The notes: generated by a model from the letters alone, not told the origin. Counted from the stretch's first letter, positions 44,160 to 53,576 are shown. The stretch is DNA of 64,000 nucleotides from Nitrospira tepida (GCF_947241125.1 NZ_OX365700.1:2822001-2886000); one strand, 5' to 3'. A program made the numbers and translations.

Positions 44160-44938
44160 ACCCGGCGCAACTGGAACGGCTCCGTGAACAGCTGACGCGG
44201 CTGCGGCTCCTGAAGAGCCGCGAGCGGCTCGACGCCCTCTTACAGGAGGCGGCGGCCAAGGACCTGTCGTATGCGGACTTCCTCGATCAGGTCCTCAGTG
44301 AAGAAGTGACCGCCAAAGCGGAGAAGAACATTACGATGCGCACCAGTCTCGCGCGGTTTCCGTTTGTGAAGAGTCTGGAGGTCTTCGACTTCGCCTACCA
44401 GCCGTCGCTGGATAAGAAGCAGATCCAGCAAGTGGCCACCTGCCACTTCATCGAGCACGGCGAGAATCTCGTGATCTTGGGGCCGCCCGGGGTCGGCAAA
44501 AGCCACCTGGCCATCGGGCTGGGGCTCAAAGCGATCGAGCGAGGCTATCGGGTGTTGTTCACGACGGCCGCCGCCATGATCGCCACACTGACTCGAGCCC
44601 TGACGGAGAATCGGCTGGAGGACAAGCTGAAGCTCTACACGATCCCGCGGTTACTGATCATCGATGAGATCGGCTATCTGCCCATTGACCGCACCGGGGC
44701 CAACTTGTTTTTCCAACTCATCTCGCGTCGCTACGAGAAGGGGCCGATGATTCTCACCAGTAACCAGAGTTTCGGGGCCTGGGGGGAGGTCTTCGGGGAC
44801 CGGGTGCTGGCGACCGCGATCCTGGATCGGGTCCTGCACCACGCCATCACCATCAATATCCGTGGTCATTCGTACCGGCTCAAGGAGAAACTTAAAGCCG
44901 GTTTGGTGCGCGTCGAAGAAGCCGCCACGACCACGTAA
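44156..44938 (+). CDS. istB: IS21 ATPase helper IstB
   Basis: 260 residues. AAA+ DnaC-like ATPase: Walker A GPPGVGKSH, Walker B LLIIDEIGYLP, sensor TSNQSF. It assembles on target DNA and guides IstA. Started at the ATGA overlap with istA. Confidence 0.94.
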   Translation: MNPAQLERLREQLTRLRLLKSRERLDALLQEAAAKDLSYADFLDQVLSEEVTAKAEKNITMRTSLARFPFVKSLEVFDFAYQPSLDKKQIQQVATCHFIEHGENLVILGPPGVGKSHLAIGLGLKAIERGYRVLFTTAAAMIATLTRALTENRLEDKLKLYTIPRLLIIDEIGYLPIDRTGANLFFQLISRRYEKGPMILTSNQSFGAWGEVFGDRVLATAILDRVLHHAITINIRGHSYRLKEKLKAGLVRVEEAATTT

Positions 44939-44994
44939 CCAGGGTGGGGAGTTTTCGATGACCATAACTGGGGAAATTTGGGTGACCCTTGACA

Positions 44995-45000
44995 TCGAAG
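44995..45000 (+). repeat. IS21 target-site duplication, right
   Basis: TCGAAG, matching 42741-42746. Confidence 0.85.
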
Positions 45001-45053
45001 CAGGCCGAGCCGCCTGCGCCGGCTGGCCGGACCTATCAACCGGCGTGTGAACG

Positions 45054-45386
45054 ATGAGGGAGGCCCGATCGTTGCGTGCCAGACTGTGGCGCTTGGCAAC
45101 CTCCAGGCAAACTGAAGGGGCGATGCTGCCAACCTGGTTACTGATGGTCCGTGCTATTTTGTACCCCTGCGACTTCTTTTACTGGTGGATGAACAGCACG
45201 CGCGGCTATCAGGTGGGGACAGATACGTGGATCATTGAAGGCGTCCGCTACTCTGGGCGGGCATTGAAAGAGTTGGCGAACGCACAGGGCGAAACCTACC
45301 GCATCACGCGGTCTGGCGAATGCGTGACATTGACGCGCGTGAAGGATGGAGTTGATCGCCTCTCATCTCACACGAGGAGGAAATGA
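45054..45386 (+). CDS. Small element protein of unknown function
   Basis: 110 residues from the ATGA overlap with the reconstructed zinc-ribbon gene; an internal ATG at 45123 (MLPTWLLMVRAIL) is possible. A hydrophobic, aromatic segment (ILYPCDFFYWWMN) is followed by a basic beta-rich part. The coupling to the interrupted gene means the IS may reduce its expression. Confidence 0.5.
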   Translation: MREARSLRARLWRLATSRQTEGAMLPTWLLMVRAILYPCDFFYWWMNSTRGYQVGTDTWIIEGVRYSGRALKELANAQGETYRITRSGECVTLTRVKDGVDRLSSHTRRK

Positions 45387-45387
45387 C

Positions 45388-45831
45388 ATGCCGGGCAGTG
45401 AGGATTTCGCCCGTGAAGCGGCCGAACTCCGCTGGGCGTGGATCAATGCGGAAGATTCGGCGGAACGGCAACGCCTGCTGGCCATGGTTGCAGACCTGCG
45501 CGCGCGCCAGTTGGCCAGGTTGGCCAACCTCCGGCGGCGCCGACAGCCGACTTCGCGCCTGCCAGCACAGCCGGCGCAGCTCCCGCCGTGCGACCTGCTG
45601 GACGACGACGGCGAAGCCGGGGAGTTGATCGGAGAGGAATACCAGCCGGCGGCGGAAGCGAGGTACCGGCCTGGTGACAGTGTAATCGTGCTGACTGAGG
45701 GCGGGGACCGGCTCGGTGTTGTGCAAGAAGTCTTTGGCGGGTACCGCCTGGCCGTGGCCGTGGAATTGTTTGGTCAACCTGGTCCCGTGCTGGTCGATCC
45801 GCAACACATTCGCGGACATCTGCCCGCATGA
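45388..45831 (+). CDS. Element protein with KOW/SH3-like C-terminus
   Basis: 147 residues. GAGGAGG before the ATG. A basic helical N-terminal half (to about 60), an acidic linker, and a small beta domain (YRPGDSVIVLTEGGDRLGVVQ, then VLVDPQHI). Position directly before the packaging genes suggests a structural or accessory packaging role, unproven. Confidence 0.5.
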   Translation: MPGSEDFAREAAELRWAWINAEDSAERQRLLAMVADLRARQLARLANLRRRRQPTSRLPAQPAQLPPCDLLDDDGEAGELIGEEYQPAAEARYRPGDSVIVLTEGGDRLGVVQEVFGGYRLAVAVELFGQPGPVLVDPQHIRGHLPA

Positions 45832-45932
45832 GGGGAAGGCGGGTGAAAAGTCTGGGGCCTTTACGTATAGACCGCGCGGTCCCCATTCGCGATTTCCCCG
45901 CGAAATTCGCAACTGTTTTTTAGGGAGGCCTT

Positions 45933-46424
45933 ATGAGAGGCAGAAAGCCGAATCCGCAGCGTCTTCGCATCCTACGTGGAAACCCGGGCAAACGCCCGCT
46001 GACCTCCGCGCGAACCTCTCCCTTCGTGGCCGGCACTCCGCAGAAGCCGGCTGATCTCGATGCCGACGCGAGCGCCGAATGGGACCGCTTGGTTCGCCTG
46101 CTCGGTGGAGAACATGGGGTGTTGTGCGAAGCGGACTATGGCATTCTACTTATTGCCGCGACCGCATATTCGATGTTCAAGAGGGCCGAGAGGGCGATTG
46201 CCGAGCACGGCGCCACCTATGAAACGGAACGCGATGGGCTGAAGATGACGAGACCGCGGCCGGAAGTGCGGATCATGCAGCAAGAACGCCGCGCCTATCA
46301 AGCGGCCTTGGCCGAACTGGGTGCCACACCGGCCCAGCATGCCCGCGTGTCGCCGCTTCCGAACGACAGCGAGCCGAAGGGCATCGCAAAGTTCTTCGAA
46401 CCGCAGAGGCCGCGCCGTGGATAG
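45933..46424 (+). CDS. Phage terminase small subunit, P27 family
   Basis: DNA-packaging recognition subunit, 163 residues. The start MRGRKPNPQRLRILRGNPGK and the segment ASAEWDRLVRLLGGEHGVLCEAD are typical of P27-type TerS. GGGAGG precedes the ATG. No large terminase follows; the capsid gene comes next. In satellites a TerS alone can redirect packaging by a helper phage. Confidence 0.85.
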   Translation: MRGRKPNPQRLRILRGNPGKRPLTSARTSPFVAGTPQKPADLDADASAEWDRLVRLLGGEHGVLCEADYGILLIAATAYSMFKRAERAIAEHGATYETERDGLKMTRPRPEVRIMQQERRAYQAALAELGATPAQHARVSPLPNDSEPKGIAKFFEPQRPRRG

Positions 46425-46593
46425 TCTCGATGTGCAATTCCATCGCGCGCTGTTGCGGCAATTGAAAGGGATTTGCTCGATCTATCAGACCTGGATTGAT
46501 GCAAAGATAGAAGCCGCGGTGCGCGATGAACGCGCGGCGCGTGAAACGCGCGAGAAGGTTGATTCATCTAGGAACGATACTGTAAACTTATAA
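46417..46593 (+). CDS. Small coiled-coil-type element protein
   Basis: 58 residues from a GTG overlapping the terminase stop by eight bases. Fully helical and charged (KIEAAVRDERAARETREKV). Possibly a scaffold or assembly peptide by position, between terminase and capsid genes. Confidence 0.45.
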   Translation: MDSLDVQFHRALLRQLKGICSIYQTWIDAKIEAAVRDERAARETREKVDSSRNDTVNL

Positions 46594-46663
46594 ATGACAC
46601 ATTCACCCCCGCACGCTGTCCGCCTCCGCATGTCGCCGCGGCGGACCACCCGCCAGAACGGCG

Positions 46664-46693
46664 AACCTCCGGGGATTTTCAACAACGGAGGTT
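46664..46693 (+). promoter_or_regulatory. Hairpin sequestering the capsid ribosome binding site
   Basis: AACCTCCG (46664-46671) pairs perfectly with CGGAGGTT (46686-46693) over a 14-base loop. The right arm contains the Shine-Dalgarno GGAGG, five bases before the ATG. In RNA this would hide the site and repress translation until melted. Confidence 0.65.
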
Positions 46694-46698
46694 TCGCT

Positions 46699-47937
46699 AT
46701 GTCGTCCTTCACACGTGCACAGCAACTTCGGGAGCAGCGCGGGCGCTTGCTCGACGAGGCCCAAGCGCTCCTCAAACGCGAGCCCTTTACCAAGCAGATC
46801 GAGGCGCGCTTTGACGGGATTATGGTGGAAGTCGATCGTCTGGCCGCGCAGATTCGAGAAGCGGAACTCGGGGATGCGCTGACCGATGCCGGCCGGCGCG
46901 ATCCGAAGATGGATCGCATCCTACGCGGGCTGTCCTCACGGCCGGGACTGTCGGAGGATGAGGGGGAACCGGAGGTCCGGGCCTTTTCGAACTTCCTGAA
47001 ATTCGGGATCAACGGGCTCGATCCAGATGAGCGGGCGATCATGACGAAGCGGCTGCGTCACGATCCGGACATTCGGATGGCGCAAGGCACGTCGCCGGGG
47101 TCGGCAGGCGGGTATGCCGTGCCGGATGCCGGGATGGCCCCCCTGGTGGAAGCGTTGAAACAGATCGGCGGGGTGTTGCCGAACTGCACGATCGTACAGT
47201 CTCAGACCGGGGCCGATCTTCCCATTCCCACGGACAACGAAACGGCGGTTGAGGGCGAGATCATCTCAGAGAACACGACGCACAACGAAGGCGATGTCGT
47301 GCTCTCGCAAGTCGTGTTGCAGAGCTTCCTCTATTCCTCGAAAATCGTGCGTGTCTCGATCCAACTCATGGACGATGCCGGCTTTGACTTCGCGGCCTAC
47401 GTCATGAAGAAGCTCGGGGAGCGCTTGGGGCGGATCACGGCGAAGCACTGGGTGACGGGGGACGGCAGCTCCAAACCGCGCGGGATTGTCACCGCGGCCA
47501 CGGTGGGCAAGACGGCGGCCAGTGCCACGGCGGTCACCTATGACGAGCTGGTGGACCACATGCACAGTGTCGATCCGCTGTATCGCCAGAACGGCAAGTG
47601 GCTCATGAACGACACCACGTTCGGGGCACTGCGAAAATTGAAAGATAGCCAGAATCGTCCCTTGTACGGCGACTTGGCCGCCGGCACGCCGGATTCGCTC
47701 CTCGGCAAGCCGGTCGTCATTGATCCGAACATGCCGAGCATGGCCACAGGGAACAAGGCGATTCTGTTCGGTGATCTGTCTGCCTATTACGTCCGCCTGG
47801 TGAAGGAACCGCGGGTCTTGCGGCTGGAAGAACGGTATGCCGATTACTTGCAACTGGGCTTCCTGGCGTTCATCCGCGCGGATGGCGACCTGGTGGACGG
47901 CGGCGGCGGGGCGGTCAAAGCCTTGCAGATGGCGTAA
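46699..47937 (+). CDS. HK97-fold major capsid protein
   Basis: 412 residues from ATG 46699 (GGAGG upstream, beginning MSSFTRAQQLREQRG); the frame is open further upstream. The helical first 100 residues are the delta/scaffold domain; then SPGSAGGYAVPDAGMAPLVEAL opens the HK97 shell domain, with E-loop, GDGSSKPRGIV, DELVDHMHSVDPLYRQNGKWLMN and LLGKPVVIDPNMP typical of the family. No maturation protease gene is nearby, so cleavage of the delta domain would need another protease. Confidence 0.92.
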   Translation: MSSFTRAQQLREQRGRLLDEAQALLKREPFTKQIEARFDGIMVEVDRLAAQIREAELGDALTDAGRRDPKMDRILRGLSSRPGLSEDEGEPEVRAFSNFLKFGINGLDPDERAIMTKRLRHDPDIRMAQGTSPGSAGGYAVPDAGMAPLVEALKQIGGVLPNCTIVQSQTGADLPIPTDNETAVEGEIISENTTHNEGDVVLSQVVLQSFLYSSKIVRVSIQLMDDAGFDFAAYVMKKLGERLGRITAKHWVTGDGSSKPRGIVTAATVGKTAASATAVTYDELVDHMHSVDPLYRQNGKWLMNDTTFGALRKLKDSQNRPLYGDLAAGTPDSLLGKPVVIDPNMPSMATGNKAILFGDLSAYYVRLVKEPRVLRLEERYADYLQLGFLAFIRADGDLVDGGGGAVKALQMA

Positions 47938-48099
47938 GCGGCTCGCGGGCCTCCACCGGCGGCTTGGGGGCGGCCACGGCGGCACAAACTTGGCGCGGAG
48001 CCCGCGGGACACTCTCGCCGCGCCAAGAGCCCCCACTTTTTCCCGGATGTTCAGGCGCCGGCTCCTCGCGGCCATCGTCAAACACCGGAAGAATCTCGA

Positions 48100-48285
48100 T
48101 TAGCCCTTCCCTTTCGGCAACATCCCCTTCTTCTCCATCTCCTCAAGGTGCGCGGCTGAAAGGTCCATAAGGAGCTGTTTGACCGACTTTCGCTGAACGG
48201 CGGCGGCGATCTTCATTCGATGCATCAGATCCCGGGGAATATCCCGGAAGACCCAAGAGCCCTTCTCGGCTTTTCCTTTTGACAT
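48100..48285 (-). CDS. Small ribbon-helix-helix-like protein
   Basis: 61 residues if started at ATG 48285 (MSKGKAEKGSWVFRDIPRDL). The segment WVFRDIPRDLMHRMKIAAAVQRKSVKQLL resembles plasmid Arc/MetJ-like proteins. Opposite in direction to the small gene at 48382, with a shared control region. Confidence 0.55.
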   Translation of the reverse strand: MSKGKAEKGSWVFRDIPRDLMHRMKIAAAVQRKSVKQLLMDLSAAHLEEMEKKGMLPKGKG

Positions 48286-48329
48286 AGTGCCCAAAGGTAT
48301 CACAGCCCGGCATCTCAAGGATATGACAA

Positions 48330-48358
48330 TTGACATGCTATGCTGTTATTTGATAGCC
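48330..48358 (+). promoter_or_regulatory. Candidate promoter between two small regulators
   Basis: TTGACA at 48330-48335 with an A/T-rich stretch downstream; the -10 box is not clear (GATAGC at 16 bases spacing). Confidence 0.35.
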
Positions 48359-48381
48359 TGCTGTCATCAGGAGGGACGACA

Positions 48382-48522
48382 ATGAAAATGACTCGCCTCG
48401 TTGTCCAATTGCCGAAGAACCTCAAAGCCAAGCTCGACGCCGAACGCAAACGCGGGACCACGGCGGCGGGCCTGATTCGCCACTTGCTGGAGCAGCATTT
48501 CAACAGCCGCAAGGTCACCTAA
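48382..48522 (+). CDS. Small ribbon-helix-helix-like protein
   Basis: 46 residues, GGAGGG before the ATG. TRLVVQLPKNLKAKLDAE with a C-terminal helix fits a minimal RHH DNA-binding protein. May regulate the divergent pair. Confidence 0.55.
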   Translation: MKMTRLVVQLPKNLKAKLDAERKRGTTAAGLIRHLLEQHFNSRKVT

Positions 48523-48542
48523 CCAACAACCAGGGGGACGCC

Positions 48543-48887
48543 ATGAATACGCTTCAGGTCGTCGCAGACAATCCGGTTCGGACTGATGAGAAGCCCGCGC
48601 GCATCTGGCGCGAGCAGCCCCTTTCGGAAGACTGGCTCTTCCAGGCCACGGATGAGCGGGGCTGTGAGGGCTGGTTCCTGCGACTGTGTATCACCGGGCT
48701 CTATCCCCGGCGGGTCGGTCCATTTCCCAGTAGGGCCGAGGCGCTCGCCGTGCTGGAAGACTTCATCCTCACATGCGACCGTGAAGTCTTGTGCGAACTC
48801 CAGAATTCGATGGATGGGAATAGCGTCTACGTGATCGAAGGTATCCCGACGCTGACCGCCGGCCGGACGGAAGGGGGGAGCCGATGA
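48543..48887 (+). CDS. Element protein of unknown function
   Basis: 114 residues. Central pattern WLFQATDERGCEGWFLRLCITGLYPRR and a following helix; no family recognised. Coupled to the next small frame by ATGA. Confidence 0.5.
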   Translation: MNTLQVVADNPVRTDEKPARIWREQPLSEDWLFQATDERGCEGWFLRLCITGLYPRRVGPFPSRAEALAVLEDFILTCDREVLCELQNSMDGNSVYVIEGIPTLTAGRTEGGSR

Positions 48888-49027
48888 ATCTGAAGCAATT
48901 CAGAAGCCCGGCCAACGGGCACAGACGAAGCCAGGGCCGGGGCTACCGGCTGCAATCGAAACTTGGCAAGACCATTTCCTTACGGCGGCTGGAATTCTTG
49001 CTTGCGGCCGCACGCTCGCGCGCGTGA
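48884..49027 (+). CDS. Very small basic protein
   Basis: 47 residues (MNLKQFRSPANGHRRSQGRG to the end SRA). Basic N-terminus, short helix near the C-terminus. The ATGA overlap with the previous gene supports translation; otherwise unsupported. Confidence 0.4.
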   Translation: MNLKQFRSPANGHRRSQGRGYRLQSKLGKTISLRRLEFLLAAARSRA

Positions 49028-49034
49028 GGGAGCC

Positions 49035-49295
49035 ATGCGACGGCGCCGGCCACGCCCGAGACTACCGAACGGGGTTGAGATCAAAAAGCGCATCCTGGCG
49101 GAAGGGCTGGAACTGATCTGGCTCCTCCAACGGCGCCCGAGCAGCCGGGCGCACGTGGAGCAGGTCTTAGGGATCCCGCATCGGGAATTCTATCGCTACC
49201 TCCAGGCGCTTCGCCTGTTGAAAGCCCCACTGACGCGGGACCGGAACCGAGAGACCGGAGGGATTGAATACTCACTGCCGGCCTGGTGGCCGTAA
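49035..49295 (+). CDS. Small winged-helix-like protein
   Basis: 86 residues from ATG 49035. Basic start, then a helix-turn-helix-like part (SSRAHVEQVLGIPHREFYRYLQAL) and a short wing. Probable regulator of the element. Confidence 0.5.
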   Translation: MRRRRPRPRLPNGVEIKKRILAEGLELIWLLQRRPSSRAHVEQVLGIPHREFYRYLQALRLLKAPLTRDRNRETGGIEYSLPAWWP

Positions 49296-49311
49296 CCAAG
49301 GAGGGGGAATC

Positions 49312-49551
49312 ATGACATGCTCATACCGAGTGGACCCATTTGGAGAGTCCCCAGCGCGCAAGAGGGTCACAGTCACACTATCGACGGAGCACAGTCAATC
49401 GAGCTACGGCCAACCCGTCATGGTCCTGCCCGATGGCGGAGTCCTGGATCTCATGTCCTGGGTCGGCTGCGGGTATCGGATTGAACGCGCGACGGCCAAA
49501 GAGCGGGAGGCGGTGGCGAGGATCCTGGGGACGCTGGCGTTTCAGGACTGA
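49312..49551 (+). CDS. Element protein of unknown function
   Basis: 79 residues, GAGGGGG before the ATG. Begins MTCSYRVDPFGE; a C-terminal helix follows GGVLDLMSWVGCGYRIERAT. No family recognised. Confidence 0.45.
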   Translation: MTCSYRVDPFGESPARKRVTVTLSTEHSQSSYGQPVMVLPDGGVLDLMSWVGCGYRIERATAKEREAVARILGTLAFQD

Positions 49552-49659
49552 GGCCGTGGCCTACGATCGGGGGGAAGCCTGGCCTTCCCCCTGTTTGCCA
49601 TGCTGTTGCAGCGGATGACACGACACAGGCTGCTTCGCGAGGAATGAAGGCCGGGGCTC

Positions 49660-49875
49660 TTACCGCGATCGGGGAGCGTTGTCAGATCCCGATGCCGTTT
49701 CTTGCGAGCTGCGGGTGACTTCGAAGGTGACTTTCGCCGTCCCGTGACGGGAAAGGGTGAACCGGCCGTAGAGGTCCGGTTCATTGAGCCAGCCGACGAG
49801 CTTGCGGAACAGGACCGGATACTGCTCGACCAGGCGGCTCAGCGCGGGAGAGACCTGTTCATCCTGCCGGTTCAT
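49660..49875 (-). CDS. Element protein of unknown function, minus strand
   Basis: 71 residues: helical start (ALSRLVEQYPVLFRKLVGWL) and a beta hairpin (GRFTLSRHGTAKVTFEV). No clear ribosome binding site; supported by composition only. Confidence 0.4.
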   Translation of the reverse strand: MNRQDEQVSPALSRLVEQYPVLFRKLVGWLNEPDLYGRFTLSRHGTAKVTFEVTRSSQETASGSDNAPRSR

Positions 49876-50185
49876 CGTGCGCCCCGTTCACGGAACCCGT
49901 TCGCCCGCCGTGCTGTCCGCCACGGCTCGCCACAATCAACGCCGGACCCTACCTGCCCCCTGTCCCGCTCCGAGATCGTGGCTCATATTCGAAATGCGGC
50001 GGTCTGGCCTTCACGGAACCAGGGAAAAACCCTGATCCCGGTTTTACTCCCGGTTCAAAATCATACTCAATCCCACTCCTGCACATGGCAAAAGAGGGGA
50101 AAACTGCCGACAAGTCAGTAAGTTAAGCCCTCTCAGTAGCATTTAATCCCACTCAATCAAATATCAAGGAAATCGGCGTTTTTTC
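49876..50185. other. Gene-free right end of the element
   Basis: Holds the right 18-bp repeat and a rather AT-rich stretch before attR. No gene seen. Confidence 0.5.
50037..50054 (+). repeat. Terminal 18-bp repeat, right
   Basis: Identical to 38064-38081. Confidence 0.45.
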
Positions 50186-50223
50186 GATCAAGTACGTCTC
50201 CTGCGACGCGACCGTGTTCAATA
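50186..50223 (+). repeat. attR core
   Basis: 38 bases identical to attL. Followed in frame by the presumed original end of the host gene, stop at 50238-50240. Confidence 0.88.
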
Positions 50224-50453
50224 CAAAGACAAAGACGTAGGAGTCCACCACCGCCGGGAACGAACAGGTCACAGGCCGATTGAACGGCGTCTCGCGGACA
50301 AATCGTCCGCCAGCCCACGCTCACCGGCCGGGATCCGGTTCCTTGTTTGACCCCCCGCCAATGGATTGTTACAATACCGCCGCCTTCAGATCGCCACACA
50401 GGGATACTTCGTCGCTTAGCCCGTTAACCCCGGCTACAACCAGTGGAGTGCGC
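50224..50453. other. Right junction with aroQ leader
   Basis: Starts with the last five codons and stop of the displaced host-gene end, then has no gene before aroQ. The promoter of the aroQ unit is at 50347-50375. Confidence 0.5.
50347..50375 (+). promoter_or_regulatory. Sigma-70-type promoter for aroQ-efp-accBC
   Basis: TTGACC (50347-50352), 17 bases, TACAAT (50370-50375). Start of aroQ 78 bases on. Confidence 0.65.
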
Positions 50454-50987
50454 ATGCTTCGAGTGCTGGTCTTGCACGGGCCGAACCTGAACCTGCTGGG
50501 AACCCGCGAGCCGTCCCTGTACGGAATGGCGGATTTGGCCGCCATCAACCAGGCCCTCCGCCGGCTGGCAACGCAGGAGGGGATCGGGCTCGAATGCCGG
50601 CAGTCCAACGTGGAAGGGGAGTTGGTGACCTGGATTCAGGAAGCCCGGGGTCGGTTCGACGGCATCGTGATCAATCCCGCGGCCTACACCCATACGAGCG
50701 TCGCCATCCGTGACGCGATCGCGGCCGTCCAGGTCCCGACGGTCGAGGTGCACCTCTCCAACATTCATCAGCGGGAAGAGTTCCGGCGTCATTCGTATAT
50801 CGCCGGGGTGGCGGTGGGCCAGATCGCCGGTTTCGGCCCGGGCAGCTACCTCCTGGGGCTGCGCGGCCTGCTGGACCATCTGAACGGGCTGAACGGACTG
50901 AGCGGGCGAAACGGAGCTCGAGCGACAGGCTCCGCAACCCGTCACGCCAAACGCAAACCTGCAGCCAAGCGGACCCGCATCGCATAA
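50454..50987 (+). CDS. aroQ: 3-dehydroquinate dehydratase, type II
   Basis: Shikimate pathway enzyme forming 3-dehydroshikimate. 177 residues. [17 protein letters not shown] with the catalytic Tyr23, [16 protein letters not shown], and [18 protein letters not shown] with the histidine and arginine positions are all present. The family ends near residue 148; the remaining 30 are glycine/asparagine-rich and then basic ([14 protein letters not shown]). First gene of a unit with efp, accB, accC. Confidence 0.95.
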   Translation: MLRVLVLHGPNLNLLGTREPSLYGMADLAAINQALRRLATQEGIGLECRQSNVEGELVTWIQEARGRFDGIVINPAAYTHTSVAIRDAIAAVQVPTVEVHLSNIHQREEFRRHSYIAGVAVGQIAGFGPGSYLLGLRGLLDHLNGLNGLSGRNGARATGSATRHAKRKPAAKRTRIA

Positions 50988-51032
50988 ACGCGGGAACCAA
51001 GTCCGCTGCTGAACGCATGAGGAGTATCCATC

Positions 51033-51593
51033 GTGATTTCGACCGCAGATTTTCGCAACGGGGTCCGGCTGGAGATTGACGGAGAGCCCTTTTACATCGT
51101 GGAATTCCAGCACGTGAAGCCGGGCAAGGGCGGCGCCTTCGTCCGGACCAAGCTCAAGAGTTACAAGACCGGGAACGTGCTCGATCGGACCTTCCGCTCC
51201 GGGGAGAAATTCGACGAGCCCGAATTGGAAGAGCGCGAGATGCAGTTCCTCTATGCCTCGGGGGACCAGTATACCTTCATGGATACGGACACCTACGAGC
51301 AGTTCACCTACGACAAGGCCCACCTGGGTGAAAACGCGGATTTGCTGAAAGAAGACATGCAGGTCAAAATCCTCGTCTATCACCATGCGCCCCTGGCCGT
51401 CGAGTTGCCGATCTTCATCGAACTGAAGGTCGTCGATGCCGATCCCGGCATCAGAGGCGACACGGCCTCCGGCGGCAGCAAACCGGCCAAGGTCGAAACC
51501 GGCGCCACGATCAAGGTGCCGCTCTATCTGGAAGTCGGCGAAACGATCAAGATCGACACGCGAACCCGCGCTTATGTGGAGCGTGTGCGGTGA
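51033..51593 (+). CDS. efp: Elongation factor P
   Basis: Relieves ribosome stalling at proline runs. 186 residues in three domains; the loop KPGKGGAF places the modifiable residue at Lys32. GTG start. No modification enzyme (EpmAB or EarP) lies in the window; a lysine rather than arginine at the tip excludes the EarP rhamnosylation type. Stop overlaps accB start as GTGA. Confidence 0.95.
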   Translation: MISTADFRNGVRLEIDGEPFYIVEFQHVKPGKGGAFVRTKLKSYKTGNVLDRTFRSGEKFDEPELEEREMQFLYASGDQYTFMDTDTYEQFTYDKAHLGENADLLKEDMQVKILVYHHAPLAVELPIFIELKVVDADPGIRGDTASGGSKPAKVETGATIKVPLYLEVGETIKIDTRTRAYVERVR

Positions 51594-52150
51594 GCAAGAA
51601 GAAACCTTCTTCGACAGGAGCGGCCTCCGGCCGCAAGGCGCCGATTCTGGTGCCGGACCGGTTCCTGGAATCTGGCCGTTCCCAGCCGACAGAGGACCGG
51701 GCGAAGCTGATCCAGGACCTGGCCGACCTGCTCAGGAAGAACAACCTCAGCGAGTTGGAGTTCGAGCGCGAGGGCCTGCGGGTGCGCCTCCGCCAGGAAC
51801 TGACCGCGAAACCGGCCGGCCCGGTCGCGCAAGAGCCGGTCGCCGGCCAAGCGCCGGCGATTCCCTCCTATGCCGCGGCGCCGCCGGCCGACACGGGCGG
51901 GTTGGTCACGATCACCTCGCCGATCGTCGGGACGTTTTACCGCTCGCCTTCGCCCGATGCCGATCCCTACGTCGAGGAGGGGGACACGGTCAAGAAGGGG
52001 CAGGTGCTCTGCATCGTCGAAGCCATGAAGCTGATGAACGAAATCGAATCGGAAGTCGACGGCCGCGTCGTCAAGATTCTTGTGGAGAGCGCCAAGCCGG
52101 TCGAATATGGGCAACCCTTGTTCCTGATCGAACCCACGCCTGCTGCCTGA
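51590..52150 (+). CDS. accB: Biotin carboxyl carrier protein of acetyl-CoA carboxylase
   Basis: Carries the carboxybiotin arm in malonyl-CoA formation. 186 residues: N-terminal helical domain ([21 protein letters not shown]), flexible Ala/Pro linker, C-terminal biotinyl domain with EAMKLM and the biotinylated Lys147. Coupled to efp by overlap; accC follows after 30 bases. Confidence 0.96.
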   Translation: MSKKKPSSTGAASGRKAPILVPDRFLESGRSQPTEDRAKLIQDLADLLRKNNLSELEFEREGLRVRLRQELTAKPAGPVAQEPVAGQAPAIPSYAAAPPADTGGLVTITSPIVGTFYRSPSPDADPYVEEGDTVKKGQVLCIVEAMKLMNEIESEVDGRVVKILVESAKPVEYGQPLFLIEPTPAA

Positions 52151-52180
52151 CGCGCCCATCCACGAATTTCGGAGGCAGCC

Positions 52181-53530
<1,350 letters not shown>

Positions 53531-53576
53531 CCCATCGGCCGGCCCGGCCGATCGAATCTCCCGACGACGACGTTCC

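Larger units (their letters stand above)
42747..44994 (+). mobile_element. IS21-family insertion sequence (2,248 bp)
   Basis: Ends begin TGTCA and finish TGACA. The imperfect terminal inverted repeats run about 50 bases with shared blocks (GGTCA, TCCCCAG, TGGTCAT, CTCCCCACCC-like). It carries istA and istB in one overlapping unit and has a 6-bp target duplication. Both genes look intact, so the insertion may be recent and active. Confidence 0.92.
42465..45057 (+). pseudogene. Zinc-ribbon gene interrupted by IS21
   Basis: The 5' part (42465-42746) codes for 94 residues with CPACG and a later cysteine/histidine group (a zinc ribbon) and then a beta-rich domain. The IS lies after codon 94 (TCG AAG). 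Removing the IS and one 6-bp duplicate joins the frame to 45001-45057, giving a 112-residue protein ending PACER. As it stands, the frame runs on into the IS and stops at 42809, so a 114-residue product with a foreign tail may still be made. Confidence 0.8.
37989..50223 (+). mobile_element. Integrative element (phage-satellite- or prophage-like), 12.2 kb
   Basis: Bounded by a perfect 38-bp direct repeat (37989-38026 and 50186-50223) in the 3' end of a host gene, with the tyrosine integrase at the left end pointing to the boundary. Gene order: integrase, CGNR-like zinc protein, divergent control region, AlpA-like protein, zinc-finger primase piece, DUF3987-like ATPase, small genes (one split by IS21), P27 small terminase, HK97-type capsid, small regulators and unknown genes. 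No large terminase, portal, maturation protease, tail or lysis gene was recognised. Without the IS it would be about 10 kb. Confidence 0.88.

Noticed and set aside
53531-53576. TPP riboswitch before thiE
   Set aside because: The gap is only 46 bases and lacks the thi-box core.
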